Assembly: GCA_036417435.1 (NCBI GenBank)
Contig: CM070904.1
Span: forward strand, 41,698,408-41,762,407
Direction of reading: 5' to 3'
DNA from: Inia geoffrensis
Lineage: Eukaryota > Chordata > Mammalia > Artiodactyla > Iniidae
DNA: 64,000 nt
The notes beneath the pieces were generated by a model. The model saw only the letters and a list, made by a program, of their open reading frames with translations. It had not been told where the DNA came from and searched no databases. The first letter of the stretch is position 1; each line of letters begins with the position of its first letter. Below are positions 33,132 to 43,540 of the stretch, one piece after another. The position numbers and the translations under genes were made by a program.

Positions 33132-36100
33132 ATGGGAATAGGAACATACATATCAATAATTAGGTTAAATGTAAATGGATTAAATGCTCCCACAAAAAGA
33201 CACAGACTGGCTGAATGGATACAAAAACAAGACCCGTATATATGCTGTCTACAAGACACCCACGCCAGACCTAGAGACACATACAGACTGAAAGAAAGGG
33301 GATGGAAAAAGATATTCTATGCAAATGGAAATCAAAAGAAAGCTAGAGTAGCAATTCTCATATCACACAAAATAGACTTTAAAATAAAGACTATTAGAAG
33401 AGACAAAGAAGGACATTACATAATGATCAAGGGATCGATCCAAGAAGAAGATATAACAATTGTAAATATTTATGCACCCAACATAGGAGCACATCAATAC
33501 ATAAGGCAATTACTAACAGCAATAAAAGGGGAAATCAACAGTAACACAAACATAGTAGGGAATTTTAACATCCCACTTTCACTAATGGACAGATCATCCA
33601 AAATGAAAATAAATAAGGAGATACAAGCTTTAAATGATACATTAAACAACACGGACTTAATATTTATAGGACATTCCATGCAAAAACAACAGAATACATA
33701 TTTTTCTCAAGTGCTCATGGAACATTCTCCAGGATAGATCATTTCTTGGGTCACAAAATCAAGCCTTTGTAAATTTAAGAAAATGGAAATTGTATCAAGT
33801 ATCTTTTCTGACCACAACGCTATGAGACTAGATAGCAATTACAGGAAAAGATCTGTAAAAAATACAAACATATGGAGGCTAAGCAATATACTACTTAATA
33901 ACCAAGAGATCACTGAAGAAATCAAAGAGGAAATAAAAAAATACCTAGAGACAAATGACAATGAAAACACGACGACCCAAAACCTATGGGATGCAGCAAA
34001 AGCAGTTCTAAGAGGGAAGTTTATAGCAATACAATCCTACATTAAGAAACAGGAAACAGCTCAAATAAACAACCTAACCTTGCACCTAAAGCAATTAGAG
34101 AGAGAAGAACAAGAAAACCCCAAAGTTAGCAGAAGGCAAGAACTGATAAAGATCAGATCAGAAATAAATGAAAAAGAAATGAAACGATAGCAAAATTCAA
34201 TAAAACTAAAAGCTGGTTCTTTGAGAAGGTATACAAAATTGATATAACATTAGCCAGACTCATCAAGAAAAAAAGGAAGAAGACTCAATTCAATAGAATT
34301 AGAAATGAAAAAGGAGAAGTAACAAGTGACACTGCAGAAATACAAAGGATCATGAGAGATTACCACAAGCAACTCTATGCCAATAAAATGGACAACCTGG
34401 AAGAAATGGACAAATTCTTAGAAAAGCACAAGCTGCGGAGAGTGAACCAGGAAGAAATATAAAATATGAACAGACCAATCGCAAGCACTGAAATTCAAAC
34501 TGTGATTAAAAATCTTCCAACAAACAAAAGCCCAGGACCAGATGGCTTCATAGGCGAATTCTATCAAACATTTACAGAAGAGCTAACACCTATCCTTCTC
34601 AAACTCTTCCAAAATATAGCAGACAGAGGAACACTCCCAAACTCATTCTATGAGGTCACCATCACCCTGATACCAAAACCAAAGATGTCACAATGAAAGA
34701 AAACTACAGGCCAGTATCACTGATGAACATAGATGCAAAAATGCACCACAGAATACTAGCAAACCTAATCCAAAAGCACATTAAAAGGATCATACACCAT
34801 GATCAAGTGGGGTTTATTCCAGGAATGCAAGGATTCCTCAATATATGCAAATCAATCAACATGATACACCATATTAACAAATTGAAGGAGAAAAATCATA
34901 TGATCATCTCAATAGATGCAGAAAGAGCTTTTGACAAAATTCCACACCAATTTATGATAAAAATCCTGCAGGAAGTAGGCATAGAGGGAACTTTCCTCAA
35001 CATATTAAAGGCCATATATGACAAACCCACAGCCAATATCATCCTCAATGGTGAAAAGCTGAAAGCATTTCCACTAAGATCAGGAACAAGACAAGGTTGC
35101 CCACTCTCACCACTCTTATTCAACATAGTTTTGGAAGTTTTAGCCACAGCAATCAGAGAAGAAAAGGAAATAAAAGGAATCCAAATCGGAAAAGAAGAAG
35201 TTAAGCTGTCACTGTTTGCAGATGACATGATACTATACATAGAGAATCCTAAAGATGCTACCAGAAAACTACTAGAGCTAATCAATGAATTTGGTAAACC
35301 AGCAGGATACAAAATTAATGCACAGAAATCTCTGGCATTCCTATACACTAATGATGAAAAATCTGAAAGTGAAATCAAGAAAACACTCCCATTTACCATT
35401 GCAGCAAAAAGAATAAAATATCTAGGAATAAACCTACCTAAGGAGACAAAAGACCTGTATGCAGAAAATTATAAGACACTGATGAAAGAAATTTAAAATG
35501 ATACAAAAGGATGGAGAGATATACCATGTTCTTGGATTGGAAGAATCAACATTGTGAAAATGACTCTACTACCCAAAGCAATCTACAGATTCAATGCAAT
35601 CCCTATCAAACTACCACTGGCATTTTCCACGGAACTAGAACAAAAAATTTTACAATTTGTATGGAAACACAAAAGACCCCAAATAGCCAAAGCAATCTTG
35701 AGAAAGAAAAATGGAGCTGGAGGATTCAGGCTCCCTGAGTTCAGACTATACTAGAAAGCTACAGTAATCAAGACAGTATGGTACTGGCACAAAAACAGAA
35801 ATATAGATCAATGGAACAGGATAGAAAGCCCAGAGATAAACCCATGCATGTATGGTCACCTTATCTTTGATAAAGGAGGCAAGAATATACAGTGGAGAAA
35901 AGACAGCCTCTTCAATAAGTGGTGCTGGGAAAACTGGACAGCTACATGTGGAAGTATGAAATTAGAATGCTCCCTATCACCATACACAAAAATAAGCTCA
36001 AAATGGATTAAAGACCTAAATGTAAGGCCAGACACTATCAAACTCTCAGAGGAAAACATAGGCAGAACACTATGACATAAATCGCAGCAAGATCCTTTTT

Positions 36101-36930
36101 GACCCACCTCCTAGAGGAATGGAAATAAAAACAAAAATAAACAAATGGCACCTAATGACACTTCATAGCTTTTGCACAGCTAAGGAAACCATAAAGAAGA
36201 CCAAAAGACAACCCTCAGAATGGGAGAAAATATTTGCAAATGAAGCAACTGACAAACGCTTAACTCCAAAATTTACAAGCAGCTCATGGAGCTCAATAAC
36301 AAAAAGACAAACCCAATCCAAAAATGGGCAGAAGACCTAAATAGACATTTCTCCAAGAAGATACACAGATTGCCAACAAACACATGAAAGAATGCTCAAC
36401 ATCATTAATCATTAGAGAAATGTAATCAAAACTACAATGAGATGCCATCTCACACCGGTCAGAATGGCCATCATCAAAAATCTAGAAACAATATACGCTG
36501 GAGAGGGTGTGGAGAAAAGGGAACCGTCTTCCACTGTTGGTGGGAATGTAAATTGATACAGCCACTATGGAGAACAGTATGGTGGTTCCTTAAAAAACTA
36601 AAAATAGAATTACCATATGACCCAGCAATCCCACTACTGGGCATATACCGTGAGAAAACCATAATTCAAAAAGAGTCATGTACCAAAATGTTCGTTGCAG
36701 CTCTATTTACAATAGCCAGGACATGGAAGTAACCTAAGTGTACATCAACAGATGAATGTATAAAGAAGATGTGGCACATATATACAATGGAATATTACTC
36801 AGCCATAAAAAGAAATGAAATTGAGTTATGTGTAGTGAGGTGGATGGACCTAGAGTCTGTCATACAGAGTGAAGTAAGTCAGAAAGAGAAAAACAAATAC
36901 CGTATGCTAACACATATGTATGGAATCTAA
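33132..36930 (+). pseudogene. L1 ORF2 (endonuclease / reverse transcriptase), broken
   Basis: ORF2p nicks genomic DNA and primes reverse transcription there. It spans about 3.8 kb (about 1,266 codons, near the usual 1,275). The N-terminal AP-type endonuclease is open for 201 codons. It keeps LNVNGLN (about residues 12-18), IYAPN (113-117) and, in a later fragment, SDHNA (near 33807). Two normally acidic catalytic positions look altered: CLQDTH where families have CxQETH (residue 42), and VGNFN where they have VGDFN (residue 144). The RT domain runs in pieces at 34466-34696 (NKSPGPDGF block) and 34693-35496. The active-site block FADDMILY starts at 35215. The Cys-rich C-terminus lies near 36520-36560. 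Stops at 33735, 34188 and 35494 and several frame changes show it is dead. Confidence 0.92.
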
Positions 36931-37281
36931 GAAAAAAAAGTGTCAGGAAGAACCTAGGGGTAAGACAGGAATAAAGACACAGACCTACTAGAGAATGGAC
37001 TTGAGGACACGGGGAGGGGGAAGGGTAAGCTGTGACTAAGTGAGAGAGTGGCATGGACATATATACACTACCAAACGTAAAATAGATAGCTAGTGGGAAG
37101 CAGCCGCATAGCACAGGGAGATCAGCTCGGTAGTTTGTGACCACCTAGAGTGGTGGGATAGAGAGGGTGGGAGGGAGGGAGACGCAAGAGGAAAGAGATA
37201 TGGGAATATATGTATATGCATAACTGATTCACTTTGTTATAAAGCAGAAACTAACACACCATTGTAAAGAAATTATACTCC

Positions 37282-37287
37282 AATAAA
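37282..37287 (+). terminator. L1 polyadenylation signal AATAAA
   Basis: Canonical hexamer near the L1 3' end, followed at once by the A-rich tail (about 37294-37315). Confidence 0.85.
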
Positions 37288-37990
37288 GATGCTTAAAAAA
37301 AAAAAAAGAAAGAAAGAAAGGATGTGAACATGTAGTGACAAAAATGGCAGTTGGGCCAGAAGAACTGGCAACAATTTAAGCAGTAAATTAGCCATATGGC
37401 AGTCACAGAATCTTCAGTTCCTCCCTGAATTACAGAGATAAGAGTATCAATGCACGTTTCCTGAGTTGTTTTACAGATGCTAAAACCCCCACCAAATGGA
37501 AGACATTAACTACTTAATGACCATGAGCACGTAGCCCCCAGACCTACTAGAGCCTGAGGAATGATAATGTTAACTCCCTCCCCCAGGATTGATACTGTTA
37601 ATTGATAATGTTAACGATTGACACCACCCTGTTACTTCATCATCAACTGATCAGAGAATTGCGCACTAGCTGGTCACATACCTGCGACTCCCCTCCCTTC
37701 CCTGGCCTTTAAAAATGCTTTCCTGAAACCCGAGCTGACCAACTTTAGCTCGGTAACAATCTCATAGGGCCTTCTCCTCTCTGTCTCTCGCTCTCTCTCA
37801 TACACCTCCCTCTGCCTTTTTGAAGCCACGTATCATTGGATTTAGGGCCCACCTGGATAATCCAGAATGATCCATCTCAGGATCCTTAACTTGATTACAT
37901 CTGCAAAGATCCTGTTTCTAATTAAGGTCACATTCCCAGGTTTCAGGTAGACATATCTTTTGGGAGTCACCATTCAACTCACTACACCAC

Positions 37991-38379
37991 CCAATGCTGC
38001 TATACAGACATCATTCTTGCAGCCCCACACACTAAAGGCCGACCTCCTGCAGGCACAGGAAGAAGGAAATGTTAGTCCAGCCTTGTAGACCTCAGGGAAG
38101 GTTGACAGACCTTCTCACAGGAGATGAACCTCAACTGTAAGGGAGAGATGAGACAGAGCTACAGCACTTCAGAGCATGAAGCAAAGGTTATGGCATTGAT
38201 TTTTGGAAAGTTTTCACCAAACTGAAGCAGAGTAAAGAATAAATCATCTCTCCTTATTTTTACAAGACCTTTCATCTTCTCATAACCATACCTGGAGATT
38301 ATATGAGCTTAAGATCCAAAATTTAAATGCTATTTATTTTTTTCCTCTAAGCAGGGGAGAGAAAGAACTATTAGTAATT
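37991..38379. other. Unique sequence, nothing recognised
   Basis: No frame of note and no repeat landmark between the MLT1 LTR and the next MIR. Confidence 0.5.
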
Positions 38380-38585
38380 GACTGCCCATTATGTCCTAAG
38401 ATTTTTAACGATATTACTTCATTTTCTCTTTATAATAGCCCTACAAGGAAGATATTAGTATTCACACCCAATGTACAAATGTGGAAACTGAGGCCATGAG
38501 ATGTTAAGTAATCTGCCGGGATCCTACCGCTAGGAATTACAGGTGCTGAGACCCACAAAGTCCATGCTCTTTCTAGGACTCCACT
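38380..38585 (-). mobile_element. MIR remnant, antisense
   Basis: 'gactgcccattatgtcctaa', 'aatagccctacaaggaagat', 'gtggaaactgaggccatgag' and 'aagtaatctgccggg' follow antisense MIR order. Confidence 0.85.
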
Positions 38586-39249
38586 GCCCTGGAATCAGTC
38601 TAGATTAGCCCTACACTTCTATGTTGATTGCCTTGACCTGGCTGATTTTCCTCTTCTCCTGAAAGGGCAATTAAGCATCGCTACCAGTAACAAGGGAAGC
38701 CAGGGGCACGGAGCCTGGTTTTCATTTTGCTTACACTGCACTGCCATCTAGTGGGAAAATAATTAATGGCAGAATAGGCCATTTCTGGCATCTTCGTTTT
38801 TTGGTATTGGTAATTAATTTGTATTGAAATTTTGCTCTTGAAATTGTGACCCAATCAAAATCCACATCAAATTCCTGCCCCTGCCTCTACACGTACACGC
38901 ACACTTTTTCTGTACACCAGTCTCACATAAATGTACCCCACCTGTAACAGAGAGAGAAAGAATTAGGCTCACCTTCAACATGCAGACTAAGGCCGCAGTT
39001 GTGCAATAGTTAAAATCACAAGCAAAAAAAAACTATGCTCTCCTGACGTCCCATTAACTAAACTGTGACCCTCTGACTCTAATTTGACAACAGTTTTAGG
39101 GAGGAGTTTAGACAAACATGACTAACAGATTTGCTTTTAATCATTTCTCATACCTGAAAACACAATTTCTGTCCATCAAAAATAACTTCTATGCTAAGCC
39201 GATGGCAGAGCTGATTCTGGTACTAATAGTACTCAGGACACGTGGATGT
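38586..39249. other. Mostly unique, with a CTCF-like motif
   Basis: No gene is supported. CTGCCATCTAGTGG at 38741-38754 resembles the reverse CTCF core. From about 38943 the sequence may already belong to the ERV-like LTR called next. Confidence 0.45.
38741..38754 (-). promoter_or_regulatory. Possible CTCF binding motif
   Basis: CTGCCATCTAGTGG fits the reverse complement of the CTCF core (CCAC/TAGAG/TGGCAG type) at most positions. It lies in non-repeat sequence. A single motif match does not prove binding. Confidence 0.35.
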
Positions 39250-40024
39250 GAGTTGGCCCCGGAGTAAGACAACCTTTAGCTGTGGAGGAACAAAATCCTG
39301 CCACCTCCAAGTGTCTCTGGCATGCCGATTATTTTGAGCTGAAAACAATCAAGGCCCAAAAGACTCAGGAAGAAAACTTTGACCTTCCCCCTAACTGCTT
39401 ATATGAACCTGTCAATAGAGGACCTATTCCAGGAAGGGAGCTATCACTATATATAATTGAACTAAGTGAGTAGGCAGGGAGAAACCTAGCAAAGTCTGTT
39501 AAAATTCCTCTCTCTGCCAACCCAGCAAACATTTCTTTACCAAACATTTGCTTTTCCATTTCCATGTGAATTACCTTCTTCCCCATTTGAAGTCCCAAAC
39601 CGCTACTCCCAACATCTTGCGGTACGCAGGCCCCTCACTGCTGTGGCCTCTCCCGTTGCGGAGCACAGGCTCCGGATGCGCAGGCTCAGCAGCCATGGCT
39701 CACGGGCCCAGCCGCTCTGCGGCATGTGGGATCTTCCCAGACCGGGGCACGAACCTGCGTCCCCTGCATCGGTAGGCGGACTCTCAACCACTGCGCCACC
39801 AGGGAAGCCCCCAACATCCTCTTTTGTCTTTAGCTGAAGATGATATTTAAGGTGAGGGTTTCAGCCATTTGGGGGAGTCACTCCCGTTTTTCTGAGCCTC
39901 TCCCATGTATACATGTTATTAGACTTTGGTCTGATTTTCTCCTGTTAATCTGTCTCACGTCAGTTTAATTCTTAGACCAGCCAGAAGAACCAAAAAGGGT
40001 AGAGGAGAATTTTTTCCTTCAACA
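39250..40024 (+). mobile_element. Probable ERV LTR 3' part, split by a SINE
   Basis: The right end has 'ttattagactttggtctgat', 'tgttaatctgtctcacgtca', 'ttcttagaccagccagaaga' and a terminal 'ttccttcaaca', an R-U5-like order I associate with old mammalian ERV LTRs. A TATA-like 'tatatataattgaac' lies near 39450. The left boundary is unclear and could be as far left as 38943 (TGTAACAGAG). The SINE at 39617-39809 interrupts it. Confidence 0.45.
39617..39809 (-). mobile_element. Cetacean-type SINE lacking an A tail
   Basis: SINE body from 'ttgcggtacgcaggcccctc' to the head '...gccaccagggaagcc'. It is flanked by CCCAACATC at 39608-39616 and 39810-39818. Other copies have T-rich left ends of ten or more bases; here only two T precede the body. 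Confidence 0.93.
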
Positions 40025-40149
40025 TAGGTAATGCAATGATGAATGCCTCTGTGTAAATGTAGAACAGGAAGGTGCAGCTCTGATCACCCCACTATAAAAT
40101 ATACATTCTAAGGCCCCGAAAACGTCTTTTAGTATTAGCAGTAGTCTCC
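40025..40149. other. Short unique spacer
   Basis: Nothing recognised between the LTR-like block and the next MLT1 LTR. Confidence 0.5.
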
Positions 40150-40640
40150 TGCTGCTGTTGCTGTAACAAATTACCACAAACTTACTAGCTCAAAACCATA
40201 CATGTGTATTGTCTTACAGTTCAGGAGGTCAACAAACTGAAATGGGTGTCAATGGGCTAAAATCAAGATGTCAGCAGGTCTGTATTCCTTCTGTAGGCTC
40301 CAAGAGAGAATCCGATCCCTAGCCTATTACAGCCTCTACAGACTACCTGCAGGACTGGGTCTCTTCTGTCTGTAAGATCAGCAACGTGGGTCCCAAACCT
40401 ACTCACACTTCCACCTCTCTGGTTCTCACTGTTTCGTCTCCTTCATCCACCTTAAAGGACTCTATGATTACATTGGACCCACTACAATAATCCAGGATAA
40501 TAGCCAATATCCCCATTTCAAGGGCAACTGAATAGCAACCTTAATTCCATCTGCTACTTAATTCTCCTTTGCCATGTAATATAATATATTCTCAGGTTCC
40601 AGGAATTAAGGTATGGACATCTTTGGCATTAGCAGGGGGG
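40150..40640 (-). mobile_element. MLT1-type MaLR LTR, antisense
   Basis: 'tgctgtaacaaattaccaca', 'aaaatcaagatgtcagcagg', 'gattacattggacccactac' and 'caaccttaattccatctgct' follow the antisense MLT1 order. More diverged than the copy at 29850-37990. Confidence 0.8.
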
Positions 40641-40951
40641 TGGCGGTGGGGGGATTCTTCCCCTCCAACATCCAAGAGAAGAGAAATCTTGACTGGAATG
40701 TTTCATACTGGTCATGGTGGCATTGGGAGAGCCCGTCACCATCCAGAGTCCTTTCTTTCCCCTCCCACCCCCTCCCCAGTTTCACAAACTGCAAGGAGCC
40801 TTGCAGGCATGCATGAGGACATATCCACCCTAAAATTCTACCTTCACTTTTTCCAAGTCGCCTTTAATAGTAGATAAGAGCATAGATTCAGATAGACTTA
40901 AGCTTAAGATTCATCCCCACACGTGAAAGCTTGAATACAGTACTTAGTATT
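40641..40951. other. Unique sequence, nothing recognised
   Basis: Frames of 62-102 codons overlap on both strands. A short G-run (about 40635-40652) biases them. No domain is seen. Confidence 0.5.
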
Positions 40952-40964
40952 TCACTTAGCATTT

Positions 40965-41173
40965 TTTTTTTTTTTTTTTTTGCGGTATGCAGGACTCTCA
41001 CTGCTGTGACCTCTCCCGTTGCGGAGCACAGGCTCCGGACGCGCAGGCTCAGCGACCATGGCTCACGGGCCTAGCCGCTCCGTGGCATGTGGGATCCTCC
41101 GGGATCGGGGCACGAACCCGTGTCCCCTGCATCGGCAGGCGGACTCTCAACCACTGCGCCACCAGAGAAGCCC
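40965..41173 (-). mobile_element. Cetacean-type tRNA-derived SINE
   Basis: Long T tract, shared SINE body and head '...gccaccagagaagccc'. Flanked by TCACTTAGCATTT, perfect over 13 bp at 40952-40964 and 41174-41186. Confidence 0.97.
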
Positions 41174-41186
41174 TCACTTAGCATTT

Positions 41187-41310
41187 CTAAGCTCAGTTTA
41201 TTCATCCTTAAAATGGGCATTATATCTTCCTCATAGTATCACTGTAAGGCTTAAATAAAAGAACCTCCAAAGAGCACTTAGCAGAGCACATGGCACTATG
41301 TGATGATCTC
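41187..41310 (+). mobile_element. MIR 3' part, sense
   Basis: 'agctcagtttattcatcctt', 'aaaatgggcattatatcttc', 'ctcatagtatcactgtaagg' and 'agcagagcacatggcac' are the sense MIR 3' half. The SINE landed next to or inside it. Confidence 0.85.
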
Positions 41311-42207
41311 AGATTGTCCTAAGGAACAATTTCTGAAAATGAGGATTTTTCCATTCAATCTTCAAAGAGAGGTTAACTAAACACCTAACTAACCACTGCA
41401 CTGGATGCTTGGGGAACAAGGAAAGGGCAGTGCCTATCCTCACTGAGTTACTTCCAGTGGATGGGATGAGATTTCATATGTGAAACTGGAGACCAAAACT
41501 TGTGGTACCGTGAGGCTCTTCTTCTGAAATGGGTAAATGAAGGCTTCTGTTGTACCTTATGTATAGGTATAGCACTTGCCCAGTCAGACACCTTTACGTG
41601 GGTGCATTTGAAGACATCATAGAAGAGAAACACAATGTTTCCTTCATTCTTGCCTAGTCTTCATTTTCTAGAACATGCATACCTATGTCAACACTTCAGT
41701 GACTATATATTGCATAAGGGTACACACAGAAAGATGGTCATCCTGACTTGTTTCCTAAAGCTAACTGAGGGCAGCAACATCATACATATGTATGTATGTT
41801 TATAGCTACCATACACATATATATGCCATCAAATTATACCCAAATCTCTTTTAACCCTAATAAGAAATTTTGGGCAGTGAAGTTAAAATGTTAAAAAACA
41901 AAAATAAAAAATTTCTTAGGATACTAAAATTTATTTTCAAGTGGAAGTTCTGAATAATGAATGAAAAAGTTCATTGGTTATAAGCCATCCATATATAGTG
42001 TACTCAAATTATGAAAAACTTATGCTTTTACATAGGCTAAATCTATGTGTTTCCTATAATGCTATTTCAATAATAAGCTTATTTAGGAACATGTTCATCC
42101 GAGAAGGTAATTTCTGCAACTATTGTAAAAATTTCTGAATTTGTAGCATACACTGTTTTTAATGCATATTTTATTTTAGGATTTTATATAATTCTTTCAT
42201 GCCTATA
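41311..42207. other. Unique AT-rich sequence
   Basis: 'actggatgcttggggaacaa' near 41400 could be a short antisense L2 piece. Otherwise nothing is recognised. A (TATG/CATA)-rich stretch lies near 41784-41824. Confidence 0.5.
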
Positions 42208-42222
42208 GTGCATGAATTTTTT

Positions 42223-42434
42223 TTTTTTTTTTTTTTTTTTTTTTGGTACGCAGGCCTCTCACTGTCGTGGCCTCTCCCGTTGCGGAGCACAGGTTCCGGA
42301 CGCGCAGGCTCAGCGGCCATGGCTCACGTGCCCAGCAGCTCCGCGGCATGTGGGATCCTCCCGGACCGGGGCACGAACCCGTGTCCCCTGCATCGGCAGG
42401 TGGACTCTCAACCACTGCGCCACCAGGGAAGCCC
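42223..42434 (-). mobile_element. Cetacean-type tRNA-derived SINE
   Basis: T tract of over 20 bases, the shared body with many CpG retained, and head '...gccaccagggaagccc'. Flanked by GTGCATGAATTTTT (from 42208) and GTGTATGAATTTTT (from 42435), one mismatch. CpG retention suggests one of the younger copies. Confidence 0.96.
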
Positions 42435-42449
42435 GTGTATGAATTTTTT

Positions 42450-43369
42450 GAATATAGAAACTTATGGAGTTAAAAGTTATTTTGCACATTAGAAATATAA
42501 AAAAGGACGCCAAAACTTTAAGCTTTTCTTTTATCCCTATGGCCTTTTTGACTCCGCCAAGAGAATCAGAAAACAGAACACTTCCCTCCAGGCCTATTAG
42601 AGCTTCCTGGAACAAAAAGGGAGAATTTGGCCATGACCAGTCCTTCGTGACTTTCTGTCAACCCTCTCACTTAGGTGGCAGCATTGAGAAGGGTCTCTGC
42701 ATTTTGGATGTGGCTACAGTTCTACTCCTGACGGCATCTCTAAACCTCAGGAGATGGAGGACTACATGGCAACTAGAAAACCTAGAACCTACAACAAGAT
42801 CATATTTCTCAGGTTTGCATAAGAACGTTTGTTAAATCCCGGGGACTTCAGCATGAGGATATCGCATGCGGCTTGACAAACCAGACCTCTATCTTGACTT
42901 TACACAGCTGAGGCTGAGGCTGACTTGCGGGGGAGGTGGTCACGGCTTGGGTAACGAGGCTACTGCAGAGTATGTAGGCAGCTGTACCTTGGAAAGAACA
43001 TCCCATGGCGCTGCTGTGAATATGCCAAGCGCCTTTCTCCCTCAGAGAAAGTCACGGAGCTTTATATTTGAGAAGTCTCCAACCCTCAGCTCAATGTAAA
43101 TGCCAGGCAGCACACTAATTCAGTGTGGCCAGACTGCCAGCTGAGTCCACCTATATATAGGTGGTAGCTAAAGGCTACATCGCAGCAGACCTGGGAATTG
43201 GTGTGCTCTGTTAGAGGCATGAGGGAAAGGGTTCACCCAAAAATCCAACATGTTTTGTTCCTCTCTGCCTCACTGGGAATTTTTTGAACCCTGAAGTTGT
43301 GTGGAATGTAACTTTTAGAAAGAAGCAGCTAGTTCAATTCAGAACTTAGATCAGACTGGCTGATAATAT
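42450..43369. other. Unique sequence, nothing recognised
   Basis: A 123-codon plus-strand frame (42464-42835) and a 77-codon frame (42866-43099) have no recognisable domain. No repeat was identified. Confidence 0.45.
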
Positions 43370-43540
43370 CTATTTAGTTCCTTATAAATGGTGAGCACTC
43401 TACTAAACATACAGACATATATGCATTATTTATTAACCACACTATTAGGTGGGCAGAATTAATCACTGATGAAACTGGGGTCTAAAGAAGTCAAATGATT
43501 TTCCCAAGTTCACACTGAGAGTAAAGATGAATGTTGATAT
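43370..43540 (-). mobile_element. MIR remnant, antisense
   Basis: 'tattaaccacactattaggt', 'actgatgaaactggggtcta' and 'gattttcccaagttcacact' follow antisense MIR order. Confidence 0.75.

Larger units (their letters stand above)
30235..37315 (+). mobile_element. Full-length, defective L1 (about 7.1 kb)
   Basis: A complete autonomous-type LINE: 5' UTR (30235-32189), ORF1 (32190-33073), ORF2 (33132-36930), 3' UTR and A-rich tail (to 37315). It is flanked by a perfect 12 bp target-site duplication GAAAGGATGTGA at 30223-30234 and 37316-37327. It starts GGAGGAGCTCCAGGAAGATG, the usual beginning of cetartiodactyl L1 5' UTRs, so it is not 5' truncated. Both ORFs carry stops and frameshifts, so it cannot move by itself now. 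AATAAA at 37282-37287 is its polyadenylation signal and the tail decays into AAAG units. Confidence 0.96.
30083..37758 (+). mobile_element. ERV solo LTR (about 583 bp) split by a full-length L1
   Basis: The LTR halves are 30083-30234 and 37328-37758. It starts TGTAACTGAGCAGG and ends 'ctcggtaaca', and is flanked by a 4 bp duplication ATCT at 30079-30082 and 37759-37762, the size known for gammaretrovirus-like elements. The right half has a TATA-like 'cctttaaaaatgc' near 37706-37718. The halves join at the L1 target duplication. No gag, pol or env sequence is present. Confidence 0.8.
29850..37990 (-). mobile_element. MLT1-type MaLR LTR, antisense, split by ERV LTR plus L1
   Basis: The left piece (29850-30082) has 'cataatgaattaacacaaac', 'ttggtggcttccaacgacag' and 'ccccaatctctgcctccatc'. 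The right piece (37759-37990) continues with 'gggccttctcctctctgtct', 'tcattggatttagggcccac', 'tgattacatctgcaaagatc' and 'ccattcaactcactacacc'. Together they form one antisense MLT1 LTR. Everything between 30083 and 37758 is a later insertion. Confidence 0.85.

Noticed and set aside
33132..36732. Long open frames that look like cellular endonuclease/reverse-transcriptase genes
   Set aside because: They are pieces of a single L1 ORF2 with stops and frameshifts, inside an element with target-site duplication and A tail.
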